A DNA stretch of 64,000 nucleotides, from the NCBI GenBank assembly GCA_016702745.1, contig JADJDJ010000005.1:124001-188000 (forward strand). Reading direction: 5' to 3'. The DNA comes from Chitinophagaceae bacterium (GTDB lineage: Bacteria > Bacteroidota > Bacteroidia > Chitinophagales > Chitinophagaceae). Position 1 is the stretch's first letter. Every line of letters begins with the position of its first letter. Under the pieces are notes generated by a model. The model made no database searches, was not told the origin of the DNA, and saw only the letters and a list, made by a program, of their open reading frames with translations. Both the position numbers and the translations under genes were made by a program. Positions 33,057 to 44,007 of this stretch are shown in pieces.

Positions 33057-34189
33057 TCAGTTAGTGAGGATCCTGACGAGATGATAGGTATCATAGGGGG
33101 CCAGTGCATTGGTCAGTGTAAGCGAACTGGTAGTGAGACTACTGACCCGCATATACCAAACAGCCTGTTTGTGTTTTATCAATAGTTACATCCGCGCGGA
33201 TTTTTCCTGCTTCAATTTTCCAGGTCCCGGTGGCCGCCGCTCCCCCGGGCAGTACCCAGGTGATTTTGCCATTTTTCTGAAAACTGATACTGTTTCCGTC
33301 TACGTTCCAGGCACCAATGATGTCGGTATCTTTTAAATTGATCACAAAAGGATTTCCATCAGGATCATTTTTCCTGGTCATACTGCCATTGGCTTCTACC
33401 ACGGTATTTTCCAGGATGGCCATCAGTGAATCATGGCTCTTGATCCGTTGTGGCATCATTTGTACCACCAGTAGTTCAGTAACCAGGAATTTTTTGTTGT
33501 ATCGCTCGGACAATGTGTTGGCTATCTCCTGGATATCATTAATGGTTCGCTCATACATTCCTTTGGAATAGCGATTCCACTCCACCTGGACCTTTAATCA
33601 AATCTTCTGTCCTGATTTTGGGAGAGAGTACGGTATCATATAATAGTTGTTGGGTGCCCAGTATAAACTCTTCCGCTTTACCCAGGGCCACTCTTTCATT
33701 ATCCAGCCGGCGGTTGATGGCTTTAACCAGATCAATGTCCAGGTTTTTCAGTTTGGAAATATCTCCGAGATCGCGTGAAAATTTAGAAGATTCTGTTTTT
33801 AGTCCGCTCAGGTATTCCGTAAAATTGGCATTGGCCACAAAGGTTTTTTCAAAGCTCAGCAGGTTCCGGGCATAGGCATTTTCATAGGCGACTAATGATC
33901 CCCAGGCCGAACTGGTGGCTTGTCTGGTTTCTTCAAAACTTTCATTGCTGCCCTTGCTGCGGTTCATATAAACGGTGGCATAATAAACCGAAATAGAAGC
34001 GACGGCTGTGATGATGGAACCAATAATCAGGTTCTTCAAATGAGAATTACCGGAAGAAGGGGTGGGGGCGTTGGCCGCTGTATTGTAAACATTAACAGGG
34101 GTGGGATTCGTATGTTGTACCCTGCCTTCATCAGTACGGGAGGAAATGCCATCAGATGGGTTGCCGGGTATCCTTGGGTTCTCAGACAT
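33057..34189 (-). CDS. Hypothetical single-pass membrane protein, frameshifted
   Basis: I do not recognise a family. A Pro/Asn-rich N-terminus (about 1-48) precedes one membrane helix (LIIGSIITAVASISVYYATVY, about 53-72). A helical, partly coiled-coil extracytoplasmic part follows (TYLSGLKTESSKF-like to NRRLDNERVALGKAEEF), and then a beta-rich domain resembling a lipocalin-like/META fold (GAWNVDGNSISFQKNGKITW, GTWKIEAGKI). Two insertions break it: GGACC at 33588-33592 (repair gives DLIKVQVEWNRYSKG) and TTTT at 33174-33177 (repair gives KHKQAVWYMRV). After repair the frame runs to TGA at 33057 with a NALAPYDTYHLVRILTN end, about 376 residues. Confidence 0.6.
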
Positions 34190-34276
34190 GAAACAGTAAA
34201 ATTTGTTTCTAAGATACAGGATTCCCCTAAAATCTCAACAGGGAAGCGGACTGCTTGTTCAGATTATATTATCGGG

Positions 34277-35865
34277 TTATTGTCTTTTGATCTGCCCTTC
34301 ATATAGGAGGGATATATTGGGGTCCGCCATTACTGATTCCAACTCAGCGGCAATGGGGATACTGATCGTTTCCGTTTTTTTGCTGATACTGATTTCCTTC
34401 ACTTCGGTTGATTTTCCTTTGTAATCCAAACCCAGTTCCAGCGGAAAGGCAAAAGCAGCACCTTCCTGTAATTGCGTAACAGTTATTTCAATGGCTTTAT
34501 TTCCCGGAAGAAATTTCCAGCTGATATCCAATTTGGGATTCACCGGACGGTGCAGCCATTGTTCAAAAAATCCATCCAGTTTTTTACCGGCATTGTTTTC
34601 GAAAATTTGCTGCAGGTCACGACTGTCTGCATTCTTTCCTCCATACATGGCATAATAGTCACGGATACTCTTGTGAAAAACAGTATCTCCAAGTTCCCGG
34701 CGAAGCATATGTAATATCCATCCGCCTTTCTGATAACTGTTGGCATTCAGCAATCGCATATAATCGCGGGTGGTATCCACCACAGGCCGATGCGAACTGC
34801 TGACAAATTCCAGTACGCCTGTCCGGTCCGCCTCCATTCGTTTATTCAGGCTGTCTGTTCCGTATTTTGATTCGGTATACAGATGGGTCAGATAAGTAGC
34901 AAAACCTTCACTCAGCCAGAGATGGGCAAAAGATTTTTCTGTGGCATGATTCCCAAACCACTGGTGTACGATTTCATGCGATTGCAGTTCTTCTTCTGAC
35001 CGGTTACCCGTTACAGACCCTTCATAATAAAATATCGCACTGGCATTTTCCATTCCGCCAAACATGGTTTTGGATTGTACATTGGCCAGTTTCTGGTAAG
35101 CATAGGGTCCGATATAACTGATATGCCAGTTCAGTACATCTTTTGCTGTTTCGTAATCGTAAAACCCTTCTTTTCTGTTTTCAGGGAAAACCCAGCTGCT
35201 GACCGGAATGCAATTACCAGCATAACCAATATGTTGCACGGCAAATTCAGCGACGCCAATCACCATTACCTTGGTGGGCAATGGAACCGTTTCTTTCCAG
35301 TGTGTTTCTTTCCGGTTGCCGGATAAATTGCTTTCTTCTGCCAGCACACCATTGGCTACTACCTTGTAATGGTTAGGGGCAGTTACAATAAATTCCACCG
35401 GGGCTTTATCTGCAGGATCCTCTACACAGGGCAACCAGTGATGAGCCCGGTTGGGCCAGTTATCACCAAAGAATGTGCGGTTACCATATTTATTTTTGGA
35501 AATGATCAGTCCATTCTGGGGAACCCCTTTGTAGATAATCGTTAATGTCATTGTATCATTGGCAGGCCGTTCAGCGCCGAAAAAAAAACAGTTAATTGTT
35601 CCTGCTCCCTGCGAAAAGCCCTGATTCCCCGGCCCTTCATTTCTGTTACTTTCATTCCCTTTCCTCCTTTAGTTTTGTAAAGATCAAGGTTGACCGACTG
35701 GGCAGGATATAGAAACCTGAAACGAATCTCGGCCTTACCGTAAATCGTATCATTTTGATCGTTCAGTTCAATAGAGAATCTATATTGTTCTGCATCGATT
35801 GGTCTTTGAGCAAAACCTGCCATGGACAATAACAGGCAAAGGAGGGGAAGGAATCGTTTGTTCAT
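34277..35865 (-). CDS. M1-family aminopeptidase, secreted, frameshifted
   Basis: A zinc aminopeptidase of the gluzincin M1 family, about 528 residues after repair. It has a signal peptide (LPLLCLLLSMAGFAQ) and an N-terminal beta saddle. The exopeptidase motif is GGMENASAIFYY and the zinc site HEIVHQWFGN plus the downstream Glu in WLSEGFATY (HExxH-18-E). A compact alpha domain ends LDGFFEQWLHRP, followed by a C-terminal Ig-like segment. The break is a run of nine A (35580-35588); eight would give VFFGAERPANDTMTLT. It is shorter than PepN (~870) and resembles Bacteroidota periplasmic M1 peptidases lacking the large helical bowl. Confidence 0.9.
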
Positions 35866-36035
35866 TGGTACAAAATAATAAAATATTCGGGCTGTTTTAG
35901 ATAAATTAATCTTAATTAATCCTTGTTAATCAAGCCATTGGTTAATCGCCTTTTTTTGCCCATGAAGCACTGCCTCAAAATCTGCAAATACAGGCAGATT
36001 GATTAACTTTAGATAGTCCTGTTACAATCAAAGCC

Positions 36036-39000
36036 ATGAGAACTGTTTTTTTTGCACTATGCATACTGTTGCTATTCGCTACAGGTAATACTCAGACGAT
36101 CCAAAAGGATAATTCGTTTTCAGCTATGCTGAATACTGATGGTACTATTAACCTCCAATTGCTTCAAAACGGTAGTTTCAACACAAAGGGATACAGCATT
36201 TCTTATCGAGAAAATGGTGAACCGGTTTTTAACCGGCCTGAAACAAATACTGTGGCTGGTGATGAAAACTGGGCACCTGATTTTGCGATCCCGGGTACAA
36301 ACGGACTGATCAACACGGTATGTCTGGATGGTAGCGATCTCTATGCAGGAGGAATTTTTTCCAAAGCCGGTGGTATCACAGTGAACAATATTGCCAAATG
36401 GAATGGGAATATCTGGACTGCTATGGGTACTGGTATCGGTGGGAGTACGGTACAGGTGACCGGCATCAAAAAATCCGGAAACTTTGTTTATGCCACTTCC
36501 ACCATCGGGGTTCACCGTTGGGATGGAACCAGCTGGACACAAATTGGCAATTTCACCCAAAGTTTATATTCCACCCTTTCCGCTTCAGCATTGGAGGTGG
36601 ATGCAAATGGGAATCTCTATGTTACCGGAGATTTTGTCAATATGAATGGCGTAACGGTTAACGGTATTGCCAAATGGAATGGGACTAACTGGTCGGCCCT
36701 GGGTACCGGTATTGATAATCCGGGCGGAGGCTTTGGGGTTTGCCTTGCTGTTCAGGGAAACAATGTATATCTCGGAGGTGGCTTTACCAGGGTCGGGGGG
36801 GTGCTGGCCACCAATATCGCCATCTGGAATGGCAGTAACTGGAACAGATTAGGTACCGGTATTACAACCACCGGTGTGGTAACCAGTCTCGCTGTTTCAG
36901 GAAATAATATTTATGTGGCTTGTCCGGGTATGACTGCCGCAGGTGCTGTTGCGGTTAATAATATTGCCAAATGGGACGGTAGCAACTGGTCGGCCCTCGG
37001 TAATGGCTTGAATAACGGACCAAATACTTTATGTGTATTGGGCAGTGATTTATTTGCAGCTGGTACGTTTACGCAATCAGGTTCAACTCCACTTAATAAA
37101 GTGGCCAAATGGAATGGTACGGCATGGTCTGATGCCGGGAACGGAATGATGATGTCAAATGGCGTCTTAGCCCTTGCCATCAATGCACAGTATTTTTTTG
37201 CCGGGGGAAGTACCTGGATCGGTGATCCACTAAACTTCAATAACCTTGCCCGCTGGAATGGCAGCAGGTGGGTGACCGTAGGTAACGGGACGGATGATTA
37301 TATTAATTGTGTAACCGTAAGCGGGAACTATGTTTATGTCGGTGGAAAATTTACAGAAGCTGGTGGCCTGAAAACTTATTGTATTGCCCGATGGGATGGG
37401 CAATCCTGGGATTCGCTTGGTTCCGGTTTCTCAAGTGGTCAGGTGTATGATATCGAAGTAATGGGGAACCTGGTTTATGCAGGTGGTTCCATTGCCTGGG
37501 GCGGACCTACTGGTCCCTCTTATCTCGGTGTATGGAACGGCAGTACCTGGTCAGCCGTGGGTACCGGTGTCAACAGTTCAGTATTTACACTCGAGGCCAG
37601 TGGAACTGATTTGTATGTAGGGGGTACTTTTTCTACTGCAGGTGGTATCACTGTAAATAATATTGCCAAATGGAATGGATCGGCCTGGTCTGCATTGGGT
37701 TTTGGCAGCAATGGAATTGTAAAAGATATCAAATTTACATCTGATGGTACCATGTATGCAGGTGGAGACTTTACCCTTATTGGATCAGTAGCTGCCAACC
37801 GCATTGCCAAATGGAATGGAAGCAGCTGGTCAGCAGTTGGCAGTGGCGTTAATAGTTTTGTCAATACGATTGGTATCAGCAGTACCGATGAAATTTATAT
37901 TGGTGGTGCGTTTGATCTGGCTTATAATGTAGGCGTTGTGAATCGGCTTGCTAAATGGAATGGGACTGCCTGGCAGGCAGTAGGTGGAGGTGTTTCTCCG
38001 ATATCCAGTACTATTTATAATATTTTATTTCGCGGAACTGACATGTATGTGTGCGGCGTTTTTTCACAGGCAGGAACAGTGCCGGCGAATAATATTGCCA
38101 AATGGAATGGTACCGCCTGGTCGGCATTGGGATCCGGCACCAGCAGTGATGCTGGTCTGCCTTTCGTGATGGATATGGGTATTCAGTGCAACAGCCTTTT
38201 TGCAGTCGGTTATTTTAGCAAAGCCGGTGATAAACGATCCGATCGCTTTGCCCGTTATTGGATGGATGGTTTACCAGCCGTAACCATCAATACCAGTACC
38301 ACTACAGTTTGCAGTGGTGCCAATGTAAGTTTCACCGCAACCCCTCAAAATGGTGGAACTGGTCCCGCTTACCAATGGCTGGTGAATGGAGCCAATGTAG
38401 GAACCAATGCCGCCACTTACAGTACCAATAGCTTAACCAACGCAGCTACCGTACAGGTCATCATGACGGGAAATGCGGGGTGTATTCATCCTGTTAACGC
38501 AGCCAGCAATATCATTACAATGACGGTACAGCCGCTGCTAACACCAGCTGTAAGTATCAATACCCCATTTAACACTATTTGTGCGGGTACCAACGCTGCA
38601 TTTATTGCCACAGCCCAGAATGCCGGCAGTAGCCCAACCTACCAATGGCAGGTGAATGGCAGCAATACCGGAACCAACAGTAATACATTCAGCAGCACCA
38701 GCATTACCAATAATGCGCAGGTTAGGGTGATCCTGACAACAGCGGCCGGTGGTTGCTTTACAAACAATACGGCCAATAGCAATGTGATTACGATGACGGT
38801 GAATCCGGCAGTAACACCCACCATCAGTATTGCCGGTACAACAACAATCAACCCGGGTGTACCGTCTTTAATTACTGCGACCATCCAGAATGGAGGAAGT
38901 TCACCAACTTATACTTGGTCAGACAGTACTTCCACACATGGCTGGCAACTGATTCCTGCTGCGGGCAATGCCAGTCTTTCTTATACAGCCGCTGCCAGTG

Positions 39001-39371
39001 GCGATAAACTGAGGGCCACACTTACCAGCAATGCTGCCTGTGCCACTCCACTTACTGTCAACAGCAATGACCTGAGATTTACGGTAAATACTGTAACAGC
39101 AGTTGGCAATGTCAGTGCCAGGCGCTTTGGTATTCATTATTATCCTAATCCTGCAAAGAATTTTTTGATCATCGATAGTTTACAACGGAACCACCAGTGG
39201 GAAACTGCTTTTGTTGTCAGTATTGATGGCAAAAGAATGTATGAGGAAGAAAATATTCGCAATAAAGCCAGTTTTACACTCAATATTGCAAGGCTGCCGG
39301 CTGGAACTTATATGTTGGTATTGCGCAGAAAGGAAGGAACAGGTGCTTATCTGAAATTTATTAAACAGTAA
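36036..39371 (+). CDS. Large secreted repeat protein with Ig-like domains and T9SS sorting domain
   Basis: 1111 residues with a signal peptide (FFALCILLLFATGNTQ). Residues ~85-745 hold about thirteen ~45-50-residue repeats with the core NIAKWNGSAWSALGTG preceded by LYVGGTFSTAGG-type strands, each predicted as a propeller-like blade. Two Ig-like domains follow (about 750-930; both with TICAGTNAAFIATAQN-like starts and YQWQVNG cores, Cys pair spaced ~55 residues), then a third partial one. The last ~80 residues are a T9SS type A domain (IHYYPNPAKNFLIIDS ... LNIARLPAGTYMLVL). It is probably a surface adhesin or binding protein; its ligand is unknown. The TAACTTTA box at 36004-36011 is a weak -7 candidate. 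Confidence 0.88.
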   Translation: MRTVFFALCILLLFATGNTQTIQKDNSFSAMLNTDGTINLQLLQNGSFNTKGYSISYRENGEPVFNRPETNTVAGDENWAPDFAIPGTNGLINTVCLDGSDLYAGGIFSKAGGITVNNIAKWNGNIWTAMGTGIGGSTVQVTGIKKSGNFVYATSTIGVHRWDGTSWTQIGNFTQSLYSTLSASALEVDANGNLYVTGDFVNMNGVTVNGIAKWNGTNWSALGTGIDNPGGGFGVCLAVQGNNVYLGGGFTRVGGVLATNIAIWNGSNWNRLGTGITTTGVVTSLAVSGNNIYVACPGMTAAGAVAVNNIAKWDGSNWSALGNGLNNGPNTLCVLGSDLFAAGTFTQSGSTPLNKVAKWNGTAWSDAGNGMMMSNGVLALAINAQYFFAGGSTWIGDPLNFNNLARWNGSRWVTVGNGTDDYINCVTVSGNYVYVGGKFTEAGGLKTYCIARWDGQSWDSLGSGFSSGQVYDIEVMGNLVYAGGSIAWGGPTGPSYLGVWNGSTWSAVGTGVNSSVFTLEASGTDLYVGGTFSTAGGITVNNIAKWNGSAWSALGFGSNGIVKDIKFTSDGTMYAGGDFTLIGSVAANRIAKWNGSSWSAVGSGVNSFVNTIGISSTDEIYIGGAFDLAYNVGVVNRLAKWNGTAWQAVGGGVSPISSTIYNILFRGTDMYVCGVFSQAGTVPANNIAKWNGTAWSALGSGTSSDAGLPFVMDMGIQCNSLFAVGYFSKAGDKRSDRFARYWMDGLPAVTINTSTTTVCSGANVSFTATPQNGGTGPAYQWLVNGANVGTNAATYSTNSLTNAATVQVIMTGNAGCIHPVNAASNIITMTVQPLLTPAVSINTPFNTICAGTNAAFIATAQNAGSSPTYQWQVNGSNTGTNSNTFSSTSITNNAQVRVILTTAAGGCFTNNTANSNVITMTVNPAVTPTISIAGTTTINPGVPSLITATIQNGGSSPTYTWSDSTSTHGWQLIPAAGNASLSYTAAASGDKLRATLTSNAACATPLTVNSNDLRFTVNTVTAVGNVSARRFGIHYYPNPAKNFLIIDSLQRNHQWETAFVVSIDGKRMYEEENIRNKASFTLNIARLPAGTYMLVLRRKEGTGAYLKFIKQ

Positions 39372-39388
39372 ACGAGAAGTACGATCAA

Positions 39389-40705
39389 TCAGAGTTTTTC
39401 CAGCATCTCCACTACTTTCTCTCTTTTCAGGATCACGTAACCAATACGGTCGTTACTGATGCCTTCTTTCAGCTGGTAACTGAATTCCAGTTGTTCATCT
39501 TTCACATTGGTTTCAAAATAACGGAAGGAAATATTGGGGTAGGTTTTTAAATCTTCCCCGATCTCGTAAAGGTGGGTGGAAAGGATAAAAAGAGAGTTCC
39601 GGATTTTCATTAGTCCCCTGATCACCGTAAGAGAACATTTCATGGCATCCTGCACATTGGTGCCTTTGAATAATTCATCAATCAGCACCAGCCATTTTTT
39701 TCCATTATTGATTTTTTCAACCGTATTCCGGATCCGCTGTACTTCATTGAAAAAATAACTTTCGCCCTTGGCGATATTATCTTCCACATTGATATTGCTG
39801 AGGAGTCCGTCGAATAATGTCAGTTTCAGATTTTGTGCAGGTACCCCCATTCCCACATGGGCCAGGAAGACGGCTGAGCCTACTGCTTTAATCAGGGTGC
39901 TTTTGCCAGCCATATTGGCCCCGGTCAGGAATAGGAAATTATGTTCCGGGTTCATCTGCATATCATAGGCCACTGGTTTGGATAATAAGATATGGTATAA
40001 ACCTTTTGCATCCACCAGTGCTGTATCCTGTTCAACAAATTCCGGAAAACTGAGTCCATAGGTTTTCACCGCCACGGCCATGGAGTACCAGGCATCGAGC
40101 CGGCTGTAGATATCAATCAGTTCAAGGGTATTGGATTTATACCGGCCACGCAAATGATAACCGAAATAGAGATTCTGTCGGGTATTGAAGCGTTGTCCTT
40201 TTTCAGAGTTCGACAGTTTTTGCATGGGTTCTTCCCGGAGAATACCATTGATGCGGTCAATATATAATTGGATAGCAGGGGGGAGTTCAACACCCTCCAG
40301 CAGTTCTGCAATATTTTTTAATCCCCGGTAAAAATCTGCGAAATGTCCCACTGAATATTTGAGCATGGAATAATCCTCACTATGCAGCCATTTGTAGGTC
40401 AGGTTATTCAGGGAGGCCGGTGCTTCACTGATCGGGTCCAGCGTATAATCCAGAAATTTATCCATCACCAGAATGGTGCCGTTGCTGATATCGGTGGGCC
40501 AATCCTTTACATGTTCCATGAAAGTTCTGATCACTCGTTGAGTACCCCGGATTTTTTTCAGATCATCATGCGGCTCACTGAAAAATTTCCGCAGCCATTC
40601 CCTGCCACCCACCGTGCGGGTAAAATCCAGTTTGTGGAAAATAGAGTACTCTTCTTCCTGGTGGAAGATGGAGATGTCGGAGAATGATTGTTTGTCTATA
40701 TTCAT
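39389..40705 (-). CDS. MutS-related ATPase (lacks mismatch-recognition domain)
   Basis: 438 residues containing a MutS-type core/lever region (FTRTVGGREWLRKFF, about 27-41; helical to ~210) and the MutS ATPase domain. The ATPase has Walker A FLTGANMAGKSTLIKAVG (about 253-270), Walker B WLVLIDELFKGTNVQDAM near 338-355, and the ILSTHLYEI switch region. There is no N-terminal mismatch-binding domain with the F-x-E motif, and no Smr domain, so it is neither MutS1 nor full MutS2. Small stand-alone MutS-like proteins of this kind are common in Bacteroidota, with no established role. It is convergent with the repeat protein (18 bp gap). Confidence 0.88.
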   Translation of the reverse strand: MNIDKQSFSDISIFHQEEEYSIFHKLDFTRTVGGREWLRKFFSEPHDDLKKIRGTQRVIRTFMEHVKDWPTDISNGTILVMDKFLDYTLDPISEAPASLNNLTYKWLHSEDYSMLKYSVGHFADFYRGLKNIAELLEGVELPPAIQLYIDRINGILREEPMQKLSNSEKGQRFNTRQNLYFGYHLRGRYKSNTLELIDIYSRLDAWYSMAVAVKTYGLSFPEFVEQDTALVDAKGLYHILLSKPVAYDMQMNPEHNFLFLTGANMAGKSTLIKAVGSAVFLAHVGMGVPAQNLKLTLFDGLLSNINVEDNIAKGESYFFNEVQRIRNTVEKINNGKKWLVLIDELFKGTNVQDAMKCSLTVIRGLMKIRNSLFILSTHLYEIGEDLKTYPNISFRYFETNVKDEQLEFSYQLKEGISNDRIGYVILKREKVVEMLEKL

Positions 40706-40722
40706 CAGTAGATAAAATCAAA

Positions 40723-40750
40723 AGAAACAAGATACAAGATCCAAATAAAT
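40723..40750. repeat. Degenerate heptamer array (AGATACA-like)
   Basis: Four words: AGAAACA, AGATACA, AGATCCA, AATAAAT. The same words recur at 47282 and, on the other strand, near 49107. Confidence 0.7.
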
Positions 40751-40793
40751 TAAAATAGATAAAATTAAAAACCCGCAGCCCGGTTGGAGCGAA

Positions 40794-40828
40794 ATTTTCA
40801 ACTTTCAATTTTCAACATTCAATTTCTC
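40794..40828. repeat. Degenerate heptamer array (ATTTTCA-like), overlapping the pyrC stop
   Basis: Five words: ATTTTCA, ACTTTCA, ATTTTCA, ACATTCA, ATTTCTC. The TCA at 40819-40821 within it is the pyrC stop codon on the minus strand. Confidence 0.75.
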
Positions 40829-42165
40829 TCAAACCCTAACCTCCTCCCCATCACCCCTTCATTCCACACCCCTTCCGCATACACCATTCCCCCATTTACA
40901 AACGTATGAGTAATAGATGCAGGAAACGTAAAATTCTCTAAAGGACTCCAGCCGCATTTGAATAAAATATTTTCTTTGGTCACGATACTGGGCTGCCGGA
41001 GGTCTGTAATCACCAGATCGGCATGGTATCCTTCCCGGATATAGCCTCTTTCTTTGATCTGGAAACAGTCGGCCACGGCATGACTCATCTTTTCGGCAAT
41101 TTTCTCCAACGATATACGGCCCTGCTGATGATAATAGAGCATGAGCGACAATGAATGTTGCACGAGTGGGAGACCGGCATGGGCTTTTTCATAAGGCTCA
41201 TTTTTTTCTTCCCAGGTATGGGGGGCATGGTCCGTTGCAATCACATCCAGCCGGTCATCCAGTAAGGCCTTCCATAATGCTTCCTTGTTATGTGGGGCTT
41301 TGATGGCCGGATTGCATTTTATCTGGTTGCCCAGCCGGGGATAATCATCACTAGTAAAATGCAGGTGATGCACACATACTTCGGAAGTGATACGTTTGTC
41401 TTTTAACGGAAAGAGATTAGTGAATAGCTGTAACTCTTTCTCCGTACTGATATGAAGGATATGCAGACGGGTGCCGTATTTCTTGGCAATCTGGATGGCA
41501 TAGAGAGAGGATTCATAACAGGCTTCTTCATCCCGGATGATGGGATGATCAGCGGCTGTTAAAGGGCGGCCTGTTGCCCTTGCTTTTTCCAGATTACGAC
41601 GAATAATTTCCTCGTCCTCACAGTGCGTGGCAATCAATACTTCACTGTTACTGAAAATATGGTCGAGTGTATTGGGATTATCCACCAGCATATTACCGGT
41701 ACTGGAACCCATGAAAATTTTTATCCCGCAGATTTCGTTTTTCTTTTCATTGGTCTTTAAGGCTTCTGCTGCATTGGAATTACTTACCCCCATAAAGAAA
41801 GAATAATTGGCCAGTGAAGTCCGGGCCGCAATGACATATTTTTCTTCCAGTAATTCCTGTGTCAATGCATTGGGAATCGTATTGGGCATTTCCATAAAAC
41901 TGGTCACCCCACCGGCCACAGCCGCTTTTGCCTCCGTGGCAATTGTGGCCTTATGGGTCAGTCCGGGTTCTCTGAAATGCACCTGGTCATCAATACAACC
42001 CGGGAAAAGGTGGCGGCCTTCCCCATTGATTTCTGTGACGGGAATCGCTGTTTTTGTAATTAGGGGCGCTATTTTTTCGATCCTTCCCTTTGTTATCAAC
42101 ACATCTGCATTACTAATCTGCCCTTCATTGACGATCTGTATATTCTTAATCAGGTAATTTTGCAT
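40819..42165 (-). CDS. pyrC: Dihydroorotase
   Basis: 448 residues; closes carbamoyl-aspartate to dihydroorotate in pyrimidine synthesis (the substrate for PyrD encoded at 10292). Metal-site motifs of the amidohydrolase superfamily are present: DDQVHFREPG (HxR form of HxH, about 56-65), a THCEDEE region near 180, LHILHISTEKE near 233, and the catalytic Asp in ATDHAPHTWEEK near 313. The adjacent FMEMPNTIPNAL motif binds carbamoyl-aspartate. The size fits type I dihydroorotases. The stop lies within a heptamer array. Confidence 0.93.
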   Translation of the reverse strand: MQNYLIKNIQIVNEGQISNADVLITKGRIEKIAPLITKTAIPVTEINGEGRHLFPGCIDDQVHFREPGLTHKATIATEAKAAVAGGVTSFMEMPNTIPNALTQELLEEKYVIAARTSLANYSFFMGVSNSNAAEALKTNEKKNEICGIKIFMGSSTGNMLVDNPNTLDHIFSNSEVLIATHCEDEEIIRRNLEKARATGRPLTAADHPIIRDEEACYESSLYAIQIAKKYGTRLHILHISTEKELQLFTNLFPLKDKRITSEVCVHHLHFTSDDYPRLGNQIKCNPAIKAPHNKEALWKALLDDRLDVIATDHAPHTWEEKNEPYEKAHAGLPLVQHSLSLMLYYHQQGRISLEKIAEKMSHAVADCFQIKERGYIREGYHADLVITDLRQPSIVTKENILFKCGWSPLENFTFPASITHTFVNGGMVYAEGVWNEGVMGRRLGFERN

Positions 42166-42312
42166 ATCTTGTTATTCAATTTTGAATCCAGAAACAGGCT
42201 TGTATATCCTGAAAAACAGTAAGGCGGCTGCATCCCTTTCATTCCTTGCCGGCTTTACGTTCTTTAATTTAAGGGACATACCAGGCCGGTTTTACAGACA
42301 AAGCCAATACCC

Positions 42313-43995
42313 ATGCAATTTAAACAAACCCTTGTCAAACTAGCCCTTATCCTCTTACCCTTTTCCGCCCTTTCCCAAACAACCTACCTGCCTCCCGGGG
42401 ATGATGCCAATATACTGATGGAGCGGATGGAGATCAGGGCAAGGACCGATTCTTTTTTTAATTTTTCGAAGATTCGTCCCTTTAGCCGCCGGCATGTGCT
42501 GACAGCTGTGAATCATTATGCCAATCAGCCCGGGGTTAAACTTTCTAAAACTGACCTGTACAATATCCGCAGCCTCAATTTGAATAACCTGGAATGGGTA
42601 CCTGAGGCTGATCGCTCCAAATACAATAGCAAAAAACCGATAGCTAAAAACTTTTATAAAACACCGGCGAATCTGTATGAAGTGCATGTGAAGGACTTTG
42701 ACCTGATCGTCAATCCGGTCTTTCAATACACTTTATCAAAAGAAAACAACAGCAGTGAAAAATTGTTCCTGAATACCCGTGGGGTTTATATCCGGGGTAA
42801 GCTGGCCAACAAGATTGGTTTTTATTCCTATATCACCGATAACCAGGAAAGGGATCCATCCTATGTCAGGCAATGGGTGACTGACCGGCAGGCCGTACCC
42901 GGACATGGATTATTCAAAGCCTTCAAGGGAACTGCCTATGATTATTTTGAAGCCAGGGGTTATTTTACATTCAATGTAACCAAGTACATCGATGTGGCAT
43001 TTGGGTATGACCGGAATTTTATTGGCTCCGGACAACGCAGTTTATTGCTGAGTGATTTTGGTACCAATAATTTATTCCTCAAACTCAATACCCGTATCTG
43101 GCGACTGAATTACCAGAACATCTTCATGGAACTGCACAGTGCCACACCACCATCAGCCACTCAGCTGATTCCTAAGAAATATGCGGCCATGCACCACCTG
43201 GATATCAATGTTACCAAATGGCTGAATATCGGTTTATTTGAGGGCGTCACTTTTGGCCGGAAGAACCGTTTTGATTTTGGCTACCTGAACCCCATCATCT
43301 TTTACCGCTCCGTTGAGCAGCAGAACGGATCTTTTGATAACTCAATTATCGGGATTGATTTCAAAGCTAACCTCCCAAAACGTATACAGGTCTATGGTCA
43401 GCTGATGCTGGATGAATTCCTCTTATCAGAGATCAAGGCCAATCGTGGCTGGTGGGCCAATAAATGGGGCATACAGATTGGTGCCAAATACATTGATGCC
43501 TTTAATATCAGCAACCTGGATCTGCAGATTGAACATAACCGGGTCAGACCATTTGCTTATTCGCACTATGATTCTGTCGCTAATTACACGCATTATAACC
43601 AGCCACTGGCGCATCCGCTCATGGCCGGATTCAGTGAAACCATTGGCGTGGCCCGTTATCAGCCGGCACCTAAATGGTTACTGGTAGGTAAACTGGCTTA
43701 CTGGAAACAGGGCCGCGACAGCAGCAACCGGAATTTTGGGTCCAATATCTTTTTGCCCAATGGCATTCCTTACCGCCAGGGCGACTATGGATACAATATC
43801 GGCAGTGGATGGGCCACCAATACGCTGTATGGTTCCTTCCTGCTATCTTATGAACTTCGGGAAAACTTCTTTGCTGAACTCAGTGCCGTGATCCGCCGTC
43901 AGGAAACCACTACGGCTCCGATCACCAATAACAATGTATCGGTTATTACATTTGGGGTCAGGTGGAATATGCAGCGAAGGGATTTTCAGTTTTAA
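42313..43995 (+). CDS. Outer-membrane beta-barrel protein, RemB/Wzi-like
   Basis: 560 residues with a signal peptide (LVKLALILLPFSALSQ) and a C-terminal aromatic end (RRDFQF) typical of barrels. A polar N-terminal segment (LPPGDDANILMERMEIRARTD) precedes a series of alternating strands such as KLANKIGFYSYITDN, FNVTKYIDVAFGYDRNF and WLNIGLFEGVTFG. The layout resembles the Bacteroidota family containing the gliding-associated protein RemB and the capsule-assembly porin Wzi, but I assign it by overall shape only. No gliding or capsule genes adjoin it. It is probably a single gene, divergent from pyrC. Confidence 0.6.
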   Translation: MQFKQTLVKLALILLPFSALSQTTYLPPGDDANILMERMEIRARTDSFFNFSKIRPFSRRHVLTAVNHYANQPGVKLSKTDLYNIRSLNLNNLEWVPEADRSKYNSKKPIAKNFYKTPANLYEVHVKDFDLIVNPVFQYTLSKENNSSEKLFLNTRGVYIRGKLANKIGFYSYITDNQERDPSYVRQWVTDRQAVPGHGLFKAFKGTAYDYFEARGYFTFNVTKYIDVAFGYDRNFIGSGQRSLLLSDFGTNNLFLKLNTRIWRLNYQNIFMELHSATPPSATQLIPKKYAAMHHLDINVTKWLNIGLFEGVTFGRKNRFDFGYLNPIIFYRSVEQQNGSFDNSIIGIDFKANLPKRIQVYGQLMLDEFLLSEIKANRGWWANKWGIQIGAKYIDAFNISNLDLQIEHNRVRPFAYSHYDSVANYTHYNQPLAHPLMAGFSETIGVARYQPAPKWLLVGKLAYWKQGRDSSNRNFGSNIFLPNGIPYRQGDYGYNIGSGWATNTLYGSFLLSYELRENFFAELSAVIRRQETTTAPITNNNVSVITFGVRWNMQRRDFQF

Positions 43996-44007
43996 ATAAA
44001 TCCAGCA

